The position numbers were made by a program, and so were the translations under genes. The notes below the pieces were generated by a model, which did no database searches, had not been told where the DNA came from, and saw only the letters and a program-made list of their open reading frames with translations. From positions 1 to 34,045 of the forward strand of contig CAAFYU010000020.1 of assembly GCA_900767135.1 (NCBI GenBank): a DNA stretch of 34,045 bases, written 5' to 3'. The stretch is from Candidatus Gastranaerophilales bacterium (GTDB taxonomy: Bacteria > Cyanobacteriota > Vampirovibrionia > Gastranaerophilales > Gastranaerophilaceae). Below, in pieces: positions 21,612-30,790 of this stretch (position 1 is its first letter; every line of letters begins with the position of its first letter).

Positions 21612-24437
21612 TTATTTAATTGCCTCAGCACATTCTTCACAAATTCCGTCGGCATTTAGTTTTCTGTACTTCCAGCAACGAGCACATTTTTCACCCTCAG
21701 CTTTTGTAACCCAAACTGTATAACCGTCCTCAGAATACTCATTCAAGACATTTTCAGGTTTTTCGTCAGTTACGTGTGCCTGAGATGTAATAAATATATT
21801 ACACAACTCGTCTTCATTAGCCTTCAAGATTTCTGCATTATCGGATTTTACAAACACAGCAACTTCCAAAGAGCTTCCAACTTGTTTTTCCGCTCTAAGA
21901 GGCTCAATTGCACGAGTTACAACCTCACGAGCTTTCAAAATTTGTGTAAAATCTTTTTCCAGCTGTTCATTGTTCCACTCAGCTTTTGCCTTAACCCAAT
22001 CAGAAAGCAAAATACTTTCCAATCCGTCTTTTTGACATTCCGGAACGCTTGCCCAAATATCTTCTGCTTGGTGAGGCATTACAGGTACAAGCATTCTCAC
22101 TAATGTTTGCAAGGTTTCATACAAAACAGTTTGACAAGCACGACGAGAAAGCGATTTTTTACCTGCGGTGTACAATCTGTCTTTTACAATATCAAGATAG
22201 AATGAACTCAAGTCAACTGCCGCAAAGTTTTGAAGCTGTTGGAAATACTTATAGAACTCGTAATTATCAAACGCTTCCGTAACACTTACGATAAGCTGAT
22301 TTAGCTTATGCAAAGCAAATTTGTCGATAGCTTTCAAATCATCATACTGAACGTAATCAACTTTCGGATCAAAGTCAAACAAGTTTCCAAGTAAAAATCT
22401 TGATGTGTTTCTTGTTTTCTTAAAGATTTCCGCAAGTTGTTTTACAATATTGTTACCGATTTTTGTATCGTTTCTGTAATCAACAGATGCTGCCCACAAT
22501 CTCAAAATATCAGCACCATAAGTTTTAATAATTTCGTCAGGTCTTATGTAGTTGCCTAATGATTTTGACATTTTTCTGCCATCTTCGCCAAATACAAATC
22601 CATGAGTTAAAACTGATTTGTAAGGAGCTTTACCTTGAACAGCAACACTTGTCAAAAGTGAAGATTGGAACCAGCCTCTATGTTGGTCAGAACCTTCCAA
22701 ATACATTTCAACAGGTGTGTGACCTAATACATCAGAGCGTTTTTCGACAACGGCACGCCAAGTTACACCTGAATCAAACCAAACGTCCATAATATCGTTT
22801 TCTTTTTTGAAGCAGTGAGTTTTGCCACATTTAGGGCATTTAAAGCCTTCCGGCAATAACTCATTAGCAGAATATTTTACCCACGCATCAGAACTTTCTT
22901 TTTCAAAAATTTTAGCTACGTTTTCAACCGTTTCATCTGTAACTACAACCTCTCCGCATTCCTCACAATAGAACACCGGAATTGGCACGCCCCAAGCTCT
23001 TTGACGAGAAATACACCAGTCTGTACGCCCTGCAACCATATTAGAAATTCTTGCTTCGCCACCGGCAGGAATCCATTTTACTCCCTTAATAGCTTCCAAA
23101 GCTTGATCTCTGAATTTGTCAACTTTTACAAACCATTGAGGTGTGGCTCTGTAAATTACAGGGTGTTTACATCTCCAACAGTGCGGATAACTATGATTGA
23201 TATCTTGTGCTTTCAACAAAGCACCGCAAGCTTTCAATTTTTCTATAACAACAGAATTTCCTTTGTAATAAGGAAGTCCTTCTAAGTCAGCATCTTGAAC
23301 CGCATCAGTCCAAACACCTTTGCTATCAAGTGGTGAGAATACTTCAATACCGTATTTACAACCGACTTCGTAGTCTTCAAGCCCATGGCCCGGGGCTGTA
23401 TGAACTGAACCGGTACCTGCATCAAGCGTAACGTGTTCTCCCAAAATAATCGGAGATTTTCTATCTACAAGCGGGTGTTGAGTTTTCAAAAGTTCCAAAT
23501 CCTGTCCAACACAAGAGCCCAAGACTTTAATATTTTTTTCGTCCCACTCAACATCAGCCAAAAAGCTTGCCAACAAACCTTGTGCAACTACGTAAATATC
23601 ACCTTCGTGTTCAAAGAAAGTGTATTCAAATTTAGGGTGCATACTGATTGCCATATTTGAAGGAATTGTCCAAGGTGTTGTTGTCCAAATGATGGCATAA
23701 ACGCTACTAAGAGGCGAAGCAGCTAAGTAGCTAAGTTTTTTAAGTTTTGCAGTACTTTCTTCATCAAACTTAAATCTTACGTAAATTGAAGTTGATGTAA
23801 CGTCAGCATACTCAACCTCAGCTTCGGCAAGTGCAGTTTCACAAGATGCACACCAGTAAACAGGTTTCAAGCCTTTTTCTATATAACCTTTTTTATACAT
23901 ATCGCCGAAAACACGAACTTGTTCAGCTTCAAATTCAGGCTTGATAGTCAAATAAGGGTTTTCCCAATCGCCAAGAACACCAAGGCGTTTGAATTCACTT
24001 TCTTGACCTTTCAAACTGTTCAGTGCATATTCACGACATTTTTGACGCAATTCATAAGGAGTTACGGCACTTCTGCCACCTTTAATATTTTTTACAACTT
24101 TATTTTCAATTGGCAAACCATGCCCGTCATACCCAGGAACGTACGGAGTATAGAACCCTGCCTGAGCCTTATACTTCAACAAAATATCTTTAAGAATTTT
24201 GTTCAAAGCTGTACCAACGTGAATTTTTTCAGAACTCAAATATGGAGGGCCGTCGTGCAAAATAAACTTATTTGCTTTGTCACGATTATTGATAATTTTA
24301 TTATAAATATCATGTTCAGCCCAAAATTTTTGAATTTCTAATTCTCTAACCGTTGCATTTGCTCTCATCGCAAGAGTTGTTTGAGGCAAATTTAAAGTAT
24401 CTTTGTACTCTTTTTTTGTTTCTGTTTCGTTTGCCAT
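21612..24437 (-). CDS. ileS: Isoleucyl-tRNA synthetase
   Basis: Charges tRNA-Ile with isoleucine in the cytoplasm; essential. At 941 aa it is the bacterial type. Order of domains: catalytic Rossmann fold, CP1 editing domain with TTTPWTIPSN, KMSKS at 622-626, anticodon-binding helices, and a C-terminal zinc finger CARC...CEEC. Two oddities: the HIGH signature reads HVGT (73-76) and is preceded by GPPYLSSEK rather than the usual GPPYANGD, one residue longer; and residues about 229-243 (KKLSYLAASPLSS) come from an in-frame DNA repeat at the edge of the editing domain. AAGGA precedes ATG 24437. It begins 7 bp after the transporter gene, so the two are co-transcribed. Confidence 0.96.
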   Translation of the reverse strand: MANETETKKEYKDTLNLPQTTLAMRANATVRELEIQKFWAEHDIYNKIINNRDKANKFILHDGPPYLSSEKIHVGTALNKILKDILLKYKAQAGFYTPYVPGYDGHGLPIENKVVKNIKGGRSAVTPYELRQKCREYALNSLKGQESEFKRLGVLGDWENPYLTIKPEFEAEQVRVFGDMYKKGYIEKGLKPVYWCASCETALAEAEVEYADVTSTSIYVRFKFDEESTAKLKKLSYLAASPLSSVYAIIWTTTPWTIPSNMAISMHPKFEYTFFEHEGDIYVVAQGLLASFLADVEWDEKNIKVLGSCVGQDLELLKTQHPLVDRKSPIILGEHVTLDAGTGSVHTAPGHGLEDYEVGCKYGIEVFSPLDSKGVWTDAVQDADLEGLPYYKGNSVVIEKLKACGALLKAQDINHSYPHCWRCKHPVIYRATPQWFVKVDKFRDQALEAIKGVKWIPAGGEARISNMVAGRTDWCISRQRAWGVPIPVFYCEECGEVVVTDETVENVAKIFEKESSDAWVKYSANELLPEGFKCPKCGKTHCFKKENDIMDVWFDSGVTWRAVVEKRSDVLGHTPVEMYLEGSDQHRGWFQSSLLTSVAVQGKAPYKSVLTHGFVFGEDGRKMSKSLGNYIRPDEIIKTYGADILRLWAASVDYRNDTKIGNNIVKQLAEIFKKTRNTSRFLLGNLFDFDPKVDYVQYDDLKAIDKFALHKLNQLIVSVTEAFDNYEFYKYFQQLQNFAAVDLSSFYLDIVKDRLYTAGKKSLSRRACQTVLYETLQTLVRMLVPVMPHQAEDIWASVPECQKDGLESILLSDWVKAKAEWNNEQLEKDFTQILKAREVVTRAIEPLRAEKQVGSSLEVAVFVKSDNAEILKANEDELCNIFITSQAHVTDEKPENVLNEYSEDGYTVWVTKAEGEKCARCWKYRKLNADGICEECAEAIK
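23711..23750 (-). repeat. Period-8 repeat inside ileS, AGCTAAGT family
   Basis: The units CAGCTAAG and TAGCTAAG run into a T-rich tail, matching the intergenic repeat at 11643-11675 at all but two or three of 21 positions. It is translated as part of KKLSYLAASPLSS. The extra residues lie between the strand IYVRFKF and VYAIIWTTTPW, where other IleRS proteins have a short loop. Confidence 0.7.
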
Positions 24438-24444
24438 ATTATTC

Positions 24445-25749
24445 TTATCCTTCTTTTATTTGTTCAATAGTTTCTTGTATGTCACGCCCAATACTTTCCT
24501 CCTTGGACGCTCTTACAAATTCTCTCATTTTATCGTAATCAAAAACTTTTTCCCACCTTGCGATTACAACGGTTGCAATACAGTTCCCGACAAGGTTAAT
24601 TGTTGTTCTGCCCATATCAAGGATTTGGTCAATACCCAAAAGTATTGCAACACCTAAGATTGGGATATTAAAGCTTGCCAAAGTCCCAGCAAGAACAATT
24701 AAAGATACTCTTGGTGCTCCTGCAATTCCTTTACTTGTAAGCATTAACGCAAGCATTATGATAATTTGTTGATTTAAATCTAAATTAATCCCAACGATTT
24801 GAGATGAAAATAACACACCCATTGCTAAATAAAGTGTACTTCCGTCGAGGTTAAAAGTATAACCTGTTGGCATTACAAAGCCTACAATATTTTTAGGAAC
24901 ACCAAATTTTTCCATAGCTTCCATTGCTTTTGGGAAAGCGGCTTCTGAGCTTGCAGTGGTGAATGCCAAAAGAGCAGGCTCTTGGACAACTCTTAATAAA
25001 TCTCTTAAAGAAATTTTTACAATTTTACAAACAATGAATAAAACAAGTAAAACAAAGACTGCCAGTGCAAAATACAAAGCTCCTATTACTTTGAAATAAC
25101 TTTTCAAAACTGACAAGCCGTTTGCTCCGATAGTAGATGCAATTGCCCCAAAAATACCTAGTGGTGCAAAATACATTACGTATTCCGTAAACTTAAACAT
25201 AATTTGAGAAACGGAATTTAGTATATCTATAACAGGTTTTGCACTCTTTCCGACAGCAACCATTGCAAGTGCAAAGAATATTGAAAATACAACGATTTGC
25301 AACAAATTGCCTTGTGCCATTGCATCAACAATACTTGTTGGGAAAATGCTTGTAACCATTTCACTGACAGACGTGTGTGCCTGAGTGGCAGCCATAAGGC
25401 CGGCTTCTTGCATATGAATTGCGTGAACCGAATTGCTGGTTACAAAACCGATTCCGGGCTTAAATATATTAGCGACAGTTAAGCCGATAATCAAAGCCAA
25501 AGTTGTAACGATTTCAAAATAGATAATTGTTTTAAGCCCGATTTTTCCAAGACTTTTAGCATCTCCATGACCTGCAATTCCGACAACCAATGTTGCAAAT
25601 AGCAACGGAGCAATAATCATTTTAACCATTCTTAAAAAGATTACCGCAAACGGTTTCATTCTAACCGCGAAGTCAGGGGCAAAATGTCCTACGATAACAC
25701 CAAGTATGAGTGCTATAAATATTAGGGCTGTTAATTTAGAATGTTTCAA
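24445..25749 (-). CDS. Dicarboxylate/amino acid:cation symporter (DAACS, GltP/DctA type)
   Basis: An inner-membrane transporter that takes up glutamate, aspartate or C4-dicarboxylates with protons or sodium. Eight membrane segments and two re-entrant hairpins are expected. The first hairpin shows the serine-rich TASSEAAFPKAME, the seventh segment NLDGSTLYLAMGVLF, and the second hairpin TSKGIAGAPRVS. At 434 aa it is full length. The start is TTG 25749: a GAGGT site lies 7 bases before it and no in-frame ATG is available nearby. It shares an operon with ileS, an unusual partner, with only 7 bp between them. Substrate choice between dicarboxylate and amino acid cannot be settled by eye. Confidence 0.92.
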   Translation of the reverse strand: MKHSKLTALIFIALILGVIVGHFAPDFAVRMKPFAVIFLRMVKMIIAPLLFATLVVGIAGHGDAKSLGKIGLKTIIYFEIVTTLALIIGLTVANIFKPGIGFVTSNSVHAIHMQEAGLMAATQAHTSVSEMVTSIFPTSIVDAMAQGNLLQIVVFSIFFALAMVAVGKSAKPVIDILNSVSQIMFKFTEYVMYFAPLGIFGAIASTIGANGLSVLKSYFKVIGALYFALAVFVLLVLFIVCKIVKISLRDLLRVVQEPALLAFTTASSEAAFPKAMEAMEKFGVPKNIVGFVMPTGYTFNLDGSTLYLAMGVLFSSQIVGINLDLNQQIIIMLALMLTSKGIAGAPRVSLIVLAGTLASFNIPILGVAILLGIDQILDMGRTTINLVGNCIATVVIARWEKVFDYDKMREFVRASKEESIGRDIQETIEQIKEG

Positions 25750-25920
25750 TGTAATACCTCAACGATATTATATTATAAACATGTGTATATTTAAATTTTC
25801 TATTACATTTGTAAAATTTTTGTAAATATTTGTTAATGTTTTGCGTAAAAATAGCACAAATTTTTTTTGACATGCTTTTATGTAAACAAAGAAGTGTGTA
25901 AATTTGAAAGGTATAAGACT

Positions 25921-26574
25921 ATGGCAAACAACATGACTATTGGTCCGGCTCTTATTGTAGGTGGTAACAAGGTTGAATTAACAACTACCGGAAAAGTTCA
26001 GGTTACCAATCAAGAAGGTAAAATTAAAACATTGTCACAAGATCAATTCAAAAAACAATTGATTAAAAATGCAGATAAGATTTCAGACGGTGAAAATGTT
26101 GAATTTAAAAAAGATAGCAAGGCCGGCTTAATTGTCGGTGGTGCAATCGCTACTGCGGCTGTTGTTACTGCCGTTATTTTCCGCAAAGATATTGCAAAAT
26201 ATATGAAAGATTTTTCTTTCAAAAAATTAGGACAAGACATTAAAGGCTTATGGGGTAAATTAAAAGGAAATCTAAAAAAATTAAATCCGTTCAAAAAAGA
26301 TAAGCCAACTCCGCCAAATGTTTTTGACGGAAGAATGTCAGCTCCAAAGAATAAAGCAGAAATGCAAACTGCAAGAGAAACATTGAACCTAAAAAATCAG
26401 GTTAATGCCAGCGTTGGACTTGATATCAGCAAGAAAGCAGCTAATCTTGACAGAAAAGTGAGCGGAGCAAGGCACCAAGCAAGACAAGCTTCACTCGAAA
26501 AAGCATTTGCCGGTTACACTCCGGAAATGGAAGCAGCAGCATTGGCTCGTGCGGCAGCAAATAAAGTAAAATAA
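25921..26574 (+). CDS. Single-span membrane protein of unknown function (217 aa)
   Basis: I do not recognise this family. Residues 1-65 are a soluble, strand-rich segment (PALIVGGNKVELTTTGKVQVTNQEG). One hydrophobic segment at 68-87 (GLIVGGAIATAAVVTAVIF) is followed by a strongly basic stretch to about 130, and the C-terminus is an alanine-rich, probably coiled helix (ARHQARQASLEKAF, EMEAAALARAAANKVK). The basic stretch after the membrane segment would place the C-terminus in the cytoplasm. ATG 25921 is fixed by GAAAGG. A TTGACA hexamer at 25867-25872 has no matching -10 at normal spacing. A terminator follows. Confidence 0.75.
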   Translation: MANNMTIGPALIVGGNKVELTTTGKVQVTNQEGKIKTLSQDQFKKQLIKNADKISDGENVEFKKDSKAGLIVGGAIATAAVVTAVIFRKDIAKYMKDFSFKKLGQDIKGLWGKLKGNLKKLNPFKKDKPTPPNVFDGRMSAPKNKAEMQTARETLNLKNQVNASVGLDISKKAANLDRKVSGARHQARQASLEKAFAGYTPEMEAAALARAAANKVK

Positions 26575-26604
26575 TCCTTTCACATAACATAAACTACCAA
26601 GAAG

Positions 26605-26631
26605 TCACCTTGTAAAACGAGGTGATTTTTT
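26605..26631 (+). terminator. Rho-independent terminator
   Basis: A TCACCT / AGGTGA stem (26605-26610 with 26620-26625), extendable by weaker pairs, is followed by six T residues. It ends the 217-aa gene and overlaps the upstream edge of the next promoter. Confidence 0.8.
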
Positions 26632-26634
26632 GTG

Positions 26635-26640
26635 TATAAT
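26635..26640 (+). promoter_or_regulatory. -10 element of GT2 gene, leaderless spacing
   Basis: Consensus TATAAT is followed by AATTAT and the ATG at 26647. The best -35 candidate is TTGTAA at 26610-26615 with a long 19-bp spacer, inside the preceding terminator. Confidence 0.55.
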
Positions 26641-26646
26641 AATTAT

Positions 26647-27450
26647 ATGAAAATTTCTGTAATTGTTACAAGTTACAACTATGCACACTTTATTGAACAA
26701 ACAATAAATTCTATTCTTGCTCAAACTTACACTGATTTTGAACTGATTATAGTTGATGATTGTTCAAGTGATAATTCTGTTGACATTATTAAAAAATTTA
26801 AAGATGACAGAATAAAATTCATTCAAAACGAACAAAATTTAGGACTTGCGATATCTGTTGCCAAAGCATTAAAAATAGCAACAGGTGAATGGATTGCGTT
26901 CTGTGAGAGTGACGATTTTTGGGAAAAAGATTGTCTTGAAAAAAGAATTCAAATCGCAGAAAAATACCCAAATCTTGGCGTAATATTTAATGACGTTGAA
27001 CCGTTTTCTACCACAAACAAAATCCCTGAAACAATCCAACAAAATTCTGAAAATTTAAAAAAAATAAATTTTCCAACAAATGTGTTTGGTAAAATTGCCT
27101 TTTACAATATTGTTCAAACTTTTTCGGCGGTAATGATAAGTCGTGCAGAAATTGCAAAACTTAACCTAACTCCGCCCGATGACAGGTTTTTTGATTGGTG
27201 GTTATTTATTCAACTTGCAAGTGATACAGACTTTTACTATATGTCTGAAAAACTTACCCATTGGCAATTGCACGAAAACAGTTACATAACAAAGAAAAAA
27301 AGAAAGTTTACTATTTCTGCAAACATTCAAACTCTTTTTTATCTTTTGAAAACTACGAAAAAGCCAATAACTGCAATATTTTTGATACTGACAATTTTTC
27401 AATTTGTTCTAAAAAATTTAAAAAAACTTTTATTTTTTCATAATTTGTAA
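26647..27450 (+). CDS. GT2-family glycosyltransferase
   Basis: A GT-A fold glycosyltransferase of family 2. The N-terminus ISVIVTSYNYAHFIEQTINSILAQTY is the classic opening, with VDDCSSDNS (36-44) binding the nucleotide and ESDDFW (87-92) in place of the DXD metal motif. The C-terminal end (ITAIFLILTIFQFVLKNLKKLLFF) is hydrophobic and basic and may attach to the membrane. Such enzymes build cell-surface polysaccharide or glycolipid; donor and acceptor are unknown. ATG 26647 (267 aa) is preferred to a start 15 bases upstream, because the latter would lie inside the -10 element and the family starts at MKISVI. It stands alone, with no adjoining glycan genes. Confidence 0.9.
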   Translation: MKISVIVTSYNYAHFIEQTINSILAQTYTDFELIIVDDCSSDNSVDIIKKFKDDRIKFIQNEQNLGLAISVAKALKIATGEWIAFCESDDFWEKDCLEKRIQIAEKYPNLGVIFNDVEPFSTTNKIPETIQQNSENLKKINFPTNVFGKIAFYNIVQTFSAVMISRAEIAKLNLTPPDDRFFDWWLFIQLASDTDFYYMSEKLTHWQLHENSYITKKKRKFTISANIQTLFYLLKTTKKPITAIFLILTIFQFVLKNLKKLLFFHNL

Positions 27451-27509
27451 TTCAACTTCCTTTGTAGTATTATTCAGTCAACGAGAATATTTAAACGAGA
27501 GGAAATAAA

Positions 27510-29975
27510 ATGCAAGTATCATTAAACTGGTTAAACGAATTTGTTGACTTATCAGATATAGAAGTTGAGCAAGTGGCTCACGAATTGACTATGAGCGGAT
27601 TAGAAGTTGAAGCTGTTGAAGAGTTAAAACCACAATTTACTAACATAATAACTGTTAAAATCGAAAAAATTGACAACCACCCAAATTCCGACCACCTTCA
27701 CCTTGTAACCGTAAACACAGGTTCGGGCTTGAAAACAGTCGTTTGTGGTGCTCAAAATATTGCAGTAGGACAGATTATTCCTTATGCATCAGTTGGTTCC
27801 CAAGTTCTTGACAGAAAAACCGGTGAAATGTTTACGCTAGCCCCTGCAACAATTCGTGGGGTTGAATCACAAGGTATGCTCTGTTCTGCTGATGAATTAG
27901 GCGTTTCAGATAGAAATTATCAAGAAGAAGACGGAATTCTTGTGCTAAACAGAATTTTCCCTGATGTGCAAATTGGTGCTGATGTAAAAGACGTTTTAGG
28001 CTTTGAAAAAGATTACATTCTAGATGTTGCTCCAACCGCAAACAGAGGTGATCAAATGTCTGTAATCGGTGTTGCAAGAGAATTAAGTGCAATTTTTGAC
28101 AGACCATTAAAATTCTCTCCGCTAGAATGCACAAAAGATTTATCAACAGACAAGTTTAAAGTTGAAATTAAAGACGAAGATGTTTGTAAATACTACTCAA
28201 TCGGGGTTTTGAAAAATCTTAAAATAAAAGCATCTCCTGATTGGTTGCAAAAAAGACTTCTTGCATCAGGTGTTCGTGCAATCAACAACGTAGTAGACAT
28301 CACAAACTATGTAATGCTGGAATACGGAACTCCTTTCCATGCTTTCGATTTGGATAAATTAAACGGCTATTTATGCGTAAGACGAGCACAAAATGGCGAA
28401 AAATTAACTACCCTTGATGGTGTAGAAAGAGAACTTACAACAGATAGTGTTTTGATTGATGATGGCGAAAAAGGTGTTTGTCTTGCAGGTGTTTTCGGTG
28501 GCGAAAACTCTGAAATTGATGACAACTCAAAAAATATAGCTCTTGAAGCTGCATATTTCCCTGCTGCTACAACAAGAAGATCTGCAAGAAGTGTTGGTTA
28601 TCGTTCGGAAGCAAGTGCAAGATTTGAACGTGGTATTGATATCGAGGCAATAAGACCGGCTTTAATGCGTGCTATGCAACTTTTGGTTGAACTTGCAGAC
28701 GCTGAAATTGAAGGTGTTGTTGAAACCGGTAAAAATGAACTTGAACCTATTGAAATCACTCTAAGATACGCACAAATCAAACGTATTTTGGGTTGCGACA
28801 TTGCTCCTGAAAAGTGTATTTCAATTCTTGAAAAACTCGGTTTTAAAAACCTTGGCGGAAATGCAGCCGCAGCAAAATTCTTGGTTCCATCTTTCAGAGC
28901 AGTCGATGTAACTCGTGAAATCGACCTAATCGAAGAAATCGCAAGAATTAACGGTTATGACAAGATTACACCGACATTGCCTGCTAAAAACCAAACTCCG
29001 GAAATTTCTTTGGAAGAAAAAGTTATTAAAAAAGTAAATGAACTTATGCTTTCATCAGGCTTAGACGAAATTATAACAACTTCTCTAATCGGAAAACCGT
29101 TGCTAGACAAATATATGCAGTCTTTTGATGAAGCAAAAGCTGTTAAGGTATTGAATTCTGCAAGTGACGAAAGCACAATGCTAAGACAGAGTATGGCTGC
29201 AAGCGTTTTGAACTGTATGAAATACAACTATGACAACGCACAAAAAACAGTTTGGGCTTATGAAATCGGAAAAACTTATGTAGTTGAAAATCCGGCTGAT
29301 GAAAAAACTTCTGGCGTAAAAGAATCACGAGTTCTTGCAGGTGTTTTGACAGGCGAAGTTGAAAATTCTAAATGGCAAGTAAAATCTCACACAGATTTCT
29401 TTACTCTTAAAGGAATTATTGAAAAATTGTTTGACGAACTTGGTGTTACAAAGAGAATTAAACTTACACCTTGCGAAGATGTTGACTACATGCACCCTTA
29501 CAGAAGTGCAAAGGTTAATGTTTTGGGCAAAAACTTGACTTGTATCGGTTATTTCGGACAAATCCACCCGATTTTGAAAGACAAATTAAAAATCAAAGGA
29601 CAAGATGTATTTATGTTCGAAATCAATCTAGACAGCTTGATTTCGATTATCAAAGAACACACAGTTAGATTTAAAAAGTTGCCTCAGTTCCCGGAAGTTC
29701 GTCGTGACTTGGCATTTGTTATCAATGAGGAAGTGTCTTTTGATGATATCCAAAGAGTTATCAAAGGTGCGGTTCAACAAAATATCTTCAAAGGTAGCGA
29801 AGTTTTTGATGTTTATCAAGGCGAAAACATCGATAAAGGCTTCAAGAGTCTTGCTTTCCGTATAAAAATGCAAGATGAAAATGCAACTTTGACTGATGAA
29901 GTTATTGAAAAACAAATGAACAATGTTCGTGCAAAACTTCAAAAAACTTATGCAGAAATCAGTTTTAGAGAATAG
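27510..29975 (+). CDS. pheT: Phenylalanyl-tRNA synthetase beta subunit
   Basis: The beta chain of the alpha2-beta2 enzyme that charges tRNA-Phe. At 821 aa it is full length. The N-terminal EMAP-like tRNA-binding domain (about 39-150, IEKIDNHPNSDHLHLVTV) is followed by B3/B4 (about 210-380, the editing domain), B5 (VPSFRAVDVTREIDLIEEIARINGYDKI), the inactive catalytic-like core, and a C-terminal ferredoxin-fold anticodon-binding domain (PQFPEVRRDLAFVI to the end). GAGGAA precedes ATG 27510. pheS is not next to it: the upstream neighbour is the GT2 gene and the downstream one an exported protein. In many bacteria pheS and pheT form one operon, while in cyanobacteria they are commonly separate. 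Confidence 0.97.
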   Translation: MQVSLNWLNEFVDLSDIEVEQVAHELTMSGLEVEAVEELKPQFTNIITVKIEKIDNHPNSDHLHLVTVNTGSGLKTVVCGAQNIAVGQIIPYASVGSQVLDRKTGEMFTLAPATIRGVESQGMLCSADELGVSDRNYQEEDGILVLNRIFPDVQIGADVKDVLGFEKDYILDVAPTANRGDQMSVIGVARELSAIFDRPLKFSPLECTKDLSTDKFKVEIKDEDVCKYYSIGVLKNLKIKASPDWLQKRLLASGVRAINNVVDITNYVMLEYGTPFHAFDLDKLNGYLCVRRAQNGEKLTTLDGVERELTTDSVLIDDGEKGVCLAGVFGGENSEIDDNSKNIALEAAYFPAATTRRSARSVGYRSEASARFERGIDIEAIRPALMRAMQLLVELADAEIEGVVETGKNELEPIEITLRYAQIKRILGCDIAPEKCISILEKLGFKNLGGNAAAAKFLVPSFRAVDVTREIDLIEEIARINGYDKITPTLPAKNQTPEISLEEKVIKKVNELMLSSGLDEIITTSLIGKPLLDKYMQSFDEAKAVKVLNSASDESTMLRQSMAASVLNCMKYNYDNAQKTVWAYEIGKTYVVENPADEKTSGVKESRVLAGVLTGEVENSKWQVKSHTDFFTLKGIIEKLFDELGVTKRIKLTPCEDVDYMHPYRSAKVNVLGKNLTCIGYFGQIHPILKDKLKIKGQDVFMFEINLDSLISIIKEHTVRFKKLPQFPEVRRDLAFVINEEVSFDDIQRVIKGAVQQNIFKGSEVFDVYQGENIDKGFKSLAFRIKMQDENATLTDEVIEKQMNNVRAKLQKTYAEISFRE

Positions 29976-29987
29976 GTTGACAGACAA

Positions 29988-30025
29988 AGTTTCTTCGGAC
30001 GAATGTTATTGTCCTCAGAATGACG
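29988..30025 (-). repeat. CGTCATTCTG-type palindromic repeat
   Basis: The minus strand starts CGTCATTCTGAGGAC (30025-30011) and contains a small stem (GGAC 29997-30000 with GTCC 30011-30014) flanked by TTC/GAA. It shares its first ten bases with the palindrome at 11814. Confidence 0.45.
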
Positions 30026-30056
30026 AAATTATTTTTAAAAATTAAGGAAGTGCATT

Positions 30057-30701
30057 ATGAAAAAATTTTTATTAATACTTTCAATACTATTAATGTTACC
30101 GCTAAGCGGATATTGTGCTGATGTCGTGCCACAATATGTTAGTATTCAGCAGACAAACACGCTCGGACTTTATCAAGCACCGAACGAGATTATGCTTTAT
30201 AAAGAACCTTCTGAGGCGTCAACTCTCGTCCATAGCATAAGTTGGATTGGAGAAAAGATTTTTCCGGAAAGCGTAAGACCACAAGACTTATTTGTAGTTT
30301 ACGTTCCAAGTAAAAACCTTGCCTACCTTGCAGTTACAGACGAAACTGAGGACTGGGTTCAAGTTATTTATAACAACTCAACAGGTGCCAAAGGTTGGAT
30401 TAAAAAGGACGATCCTTATAGGTTTTCAACTTGGGTAATGTTTTACAACATGTATGGGAAAAAATATGGGCTTAATTTATTGAAAGAAGCTCCGAATTCG
30501 GCAAAGGATTTGCACGTTGCAACGGACGACAAATCGCAAATTGTCGGAACGATAAATATGCCTAAAAAGATTAATTTAAACCTTGTTCGAGGCAACTGGG
30601 CACTCGTAAGCGTTATGGACATTGATAGAACTCCCAAAACAGGTTATGTAAGATGGCGTTCTGATAAGGGGGTTAAATATTATTTCCCTGCAATTAAATA
30701 A
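30057..30701 (+). CDS. Exported protein, possibly SH3-like (214 aa)
   Basis: Residues 1-21 form a signal peptide (MKKFLLILSILLMLPLSGYCA), so the protein is periplasmic or outer-membrane associated. The mature part is strand-rich. Short stretches such as LYKEPSEASTLVHSI, DWVQVIYNNSTGAKGWIKKDD and LVRGNWALVSVMDIDRTPKTGYVRW have the pattern of bacterial SH3 domains (a W-V-x-V strand followed by x-G-W-I/V), suggesting two copies that could bind cell-wall peptide or sugars. This is a pattern judgement, not a firm family match. AAGGAAG precedes ATG 30057. It follows pheT after a repeat-bearing gap. Confidence 0.72.
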   Translation: MKKFLLILSILLMLPLSGYCADVVPQYVSIQQTNTLGLYQAPNEIMLYKEPSEASTLVHSISWIGEKIFPESVRPQDLFVVYVPSKNLAYLAVTDETEDWVQVIYNNSTGAKGWIKKDDPYRFSTWVMFYNMYGKKYGLNLLKEAPNSAKDLHVATDDKSQIVGTINMPKKINLNLVRGNWALVSVMDIDRTPKTGYVRWRSDKGVKYYFPAIK

Positions 30702-30755
30702 ATAGAATATTTTGAGTATTTAATCGTGTCGGTTTGATATTCTAAAAAAATCATA

Positions 30756-30784
30756 TTGCAAGAATATCTAAAATAATATATACT
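30756..30784 (+). promoter_or_regulatory. Promoter of the 232-aa gene, leaderless spacing
   Basis: TTGCAA (30756-30761), a 17-bp spacer and TATACT (30779-30784) are followed by GTTCTT and the ATG at 30791. Confidence 0.65.
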
Positions 30785-30790
30785 GTTCTT

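Noticed and set aside
21774..24341. Several open frames antisense to ileS
   Set aside because: They are shadows of the ileS reading frame without initiation signals or recognisable products.
25481..25500. Second sigma-28-like GCCGATAA sequence
   Set aside because: It is inside the transporter coding region on its antisense strand and has no TAAA element at the needed distance.
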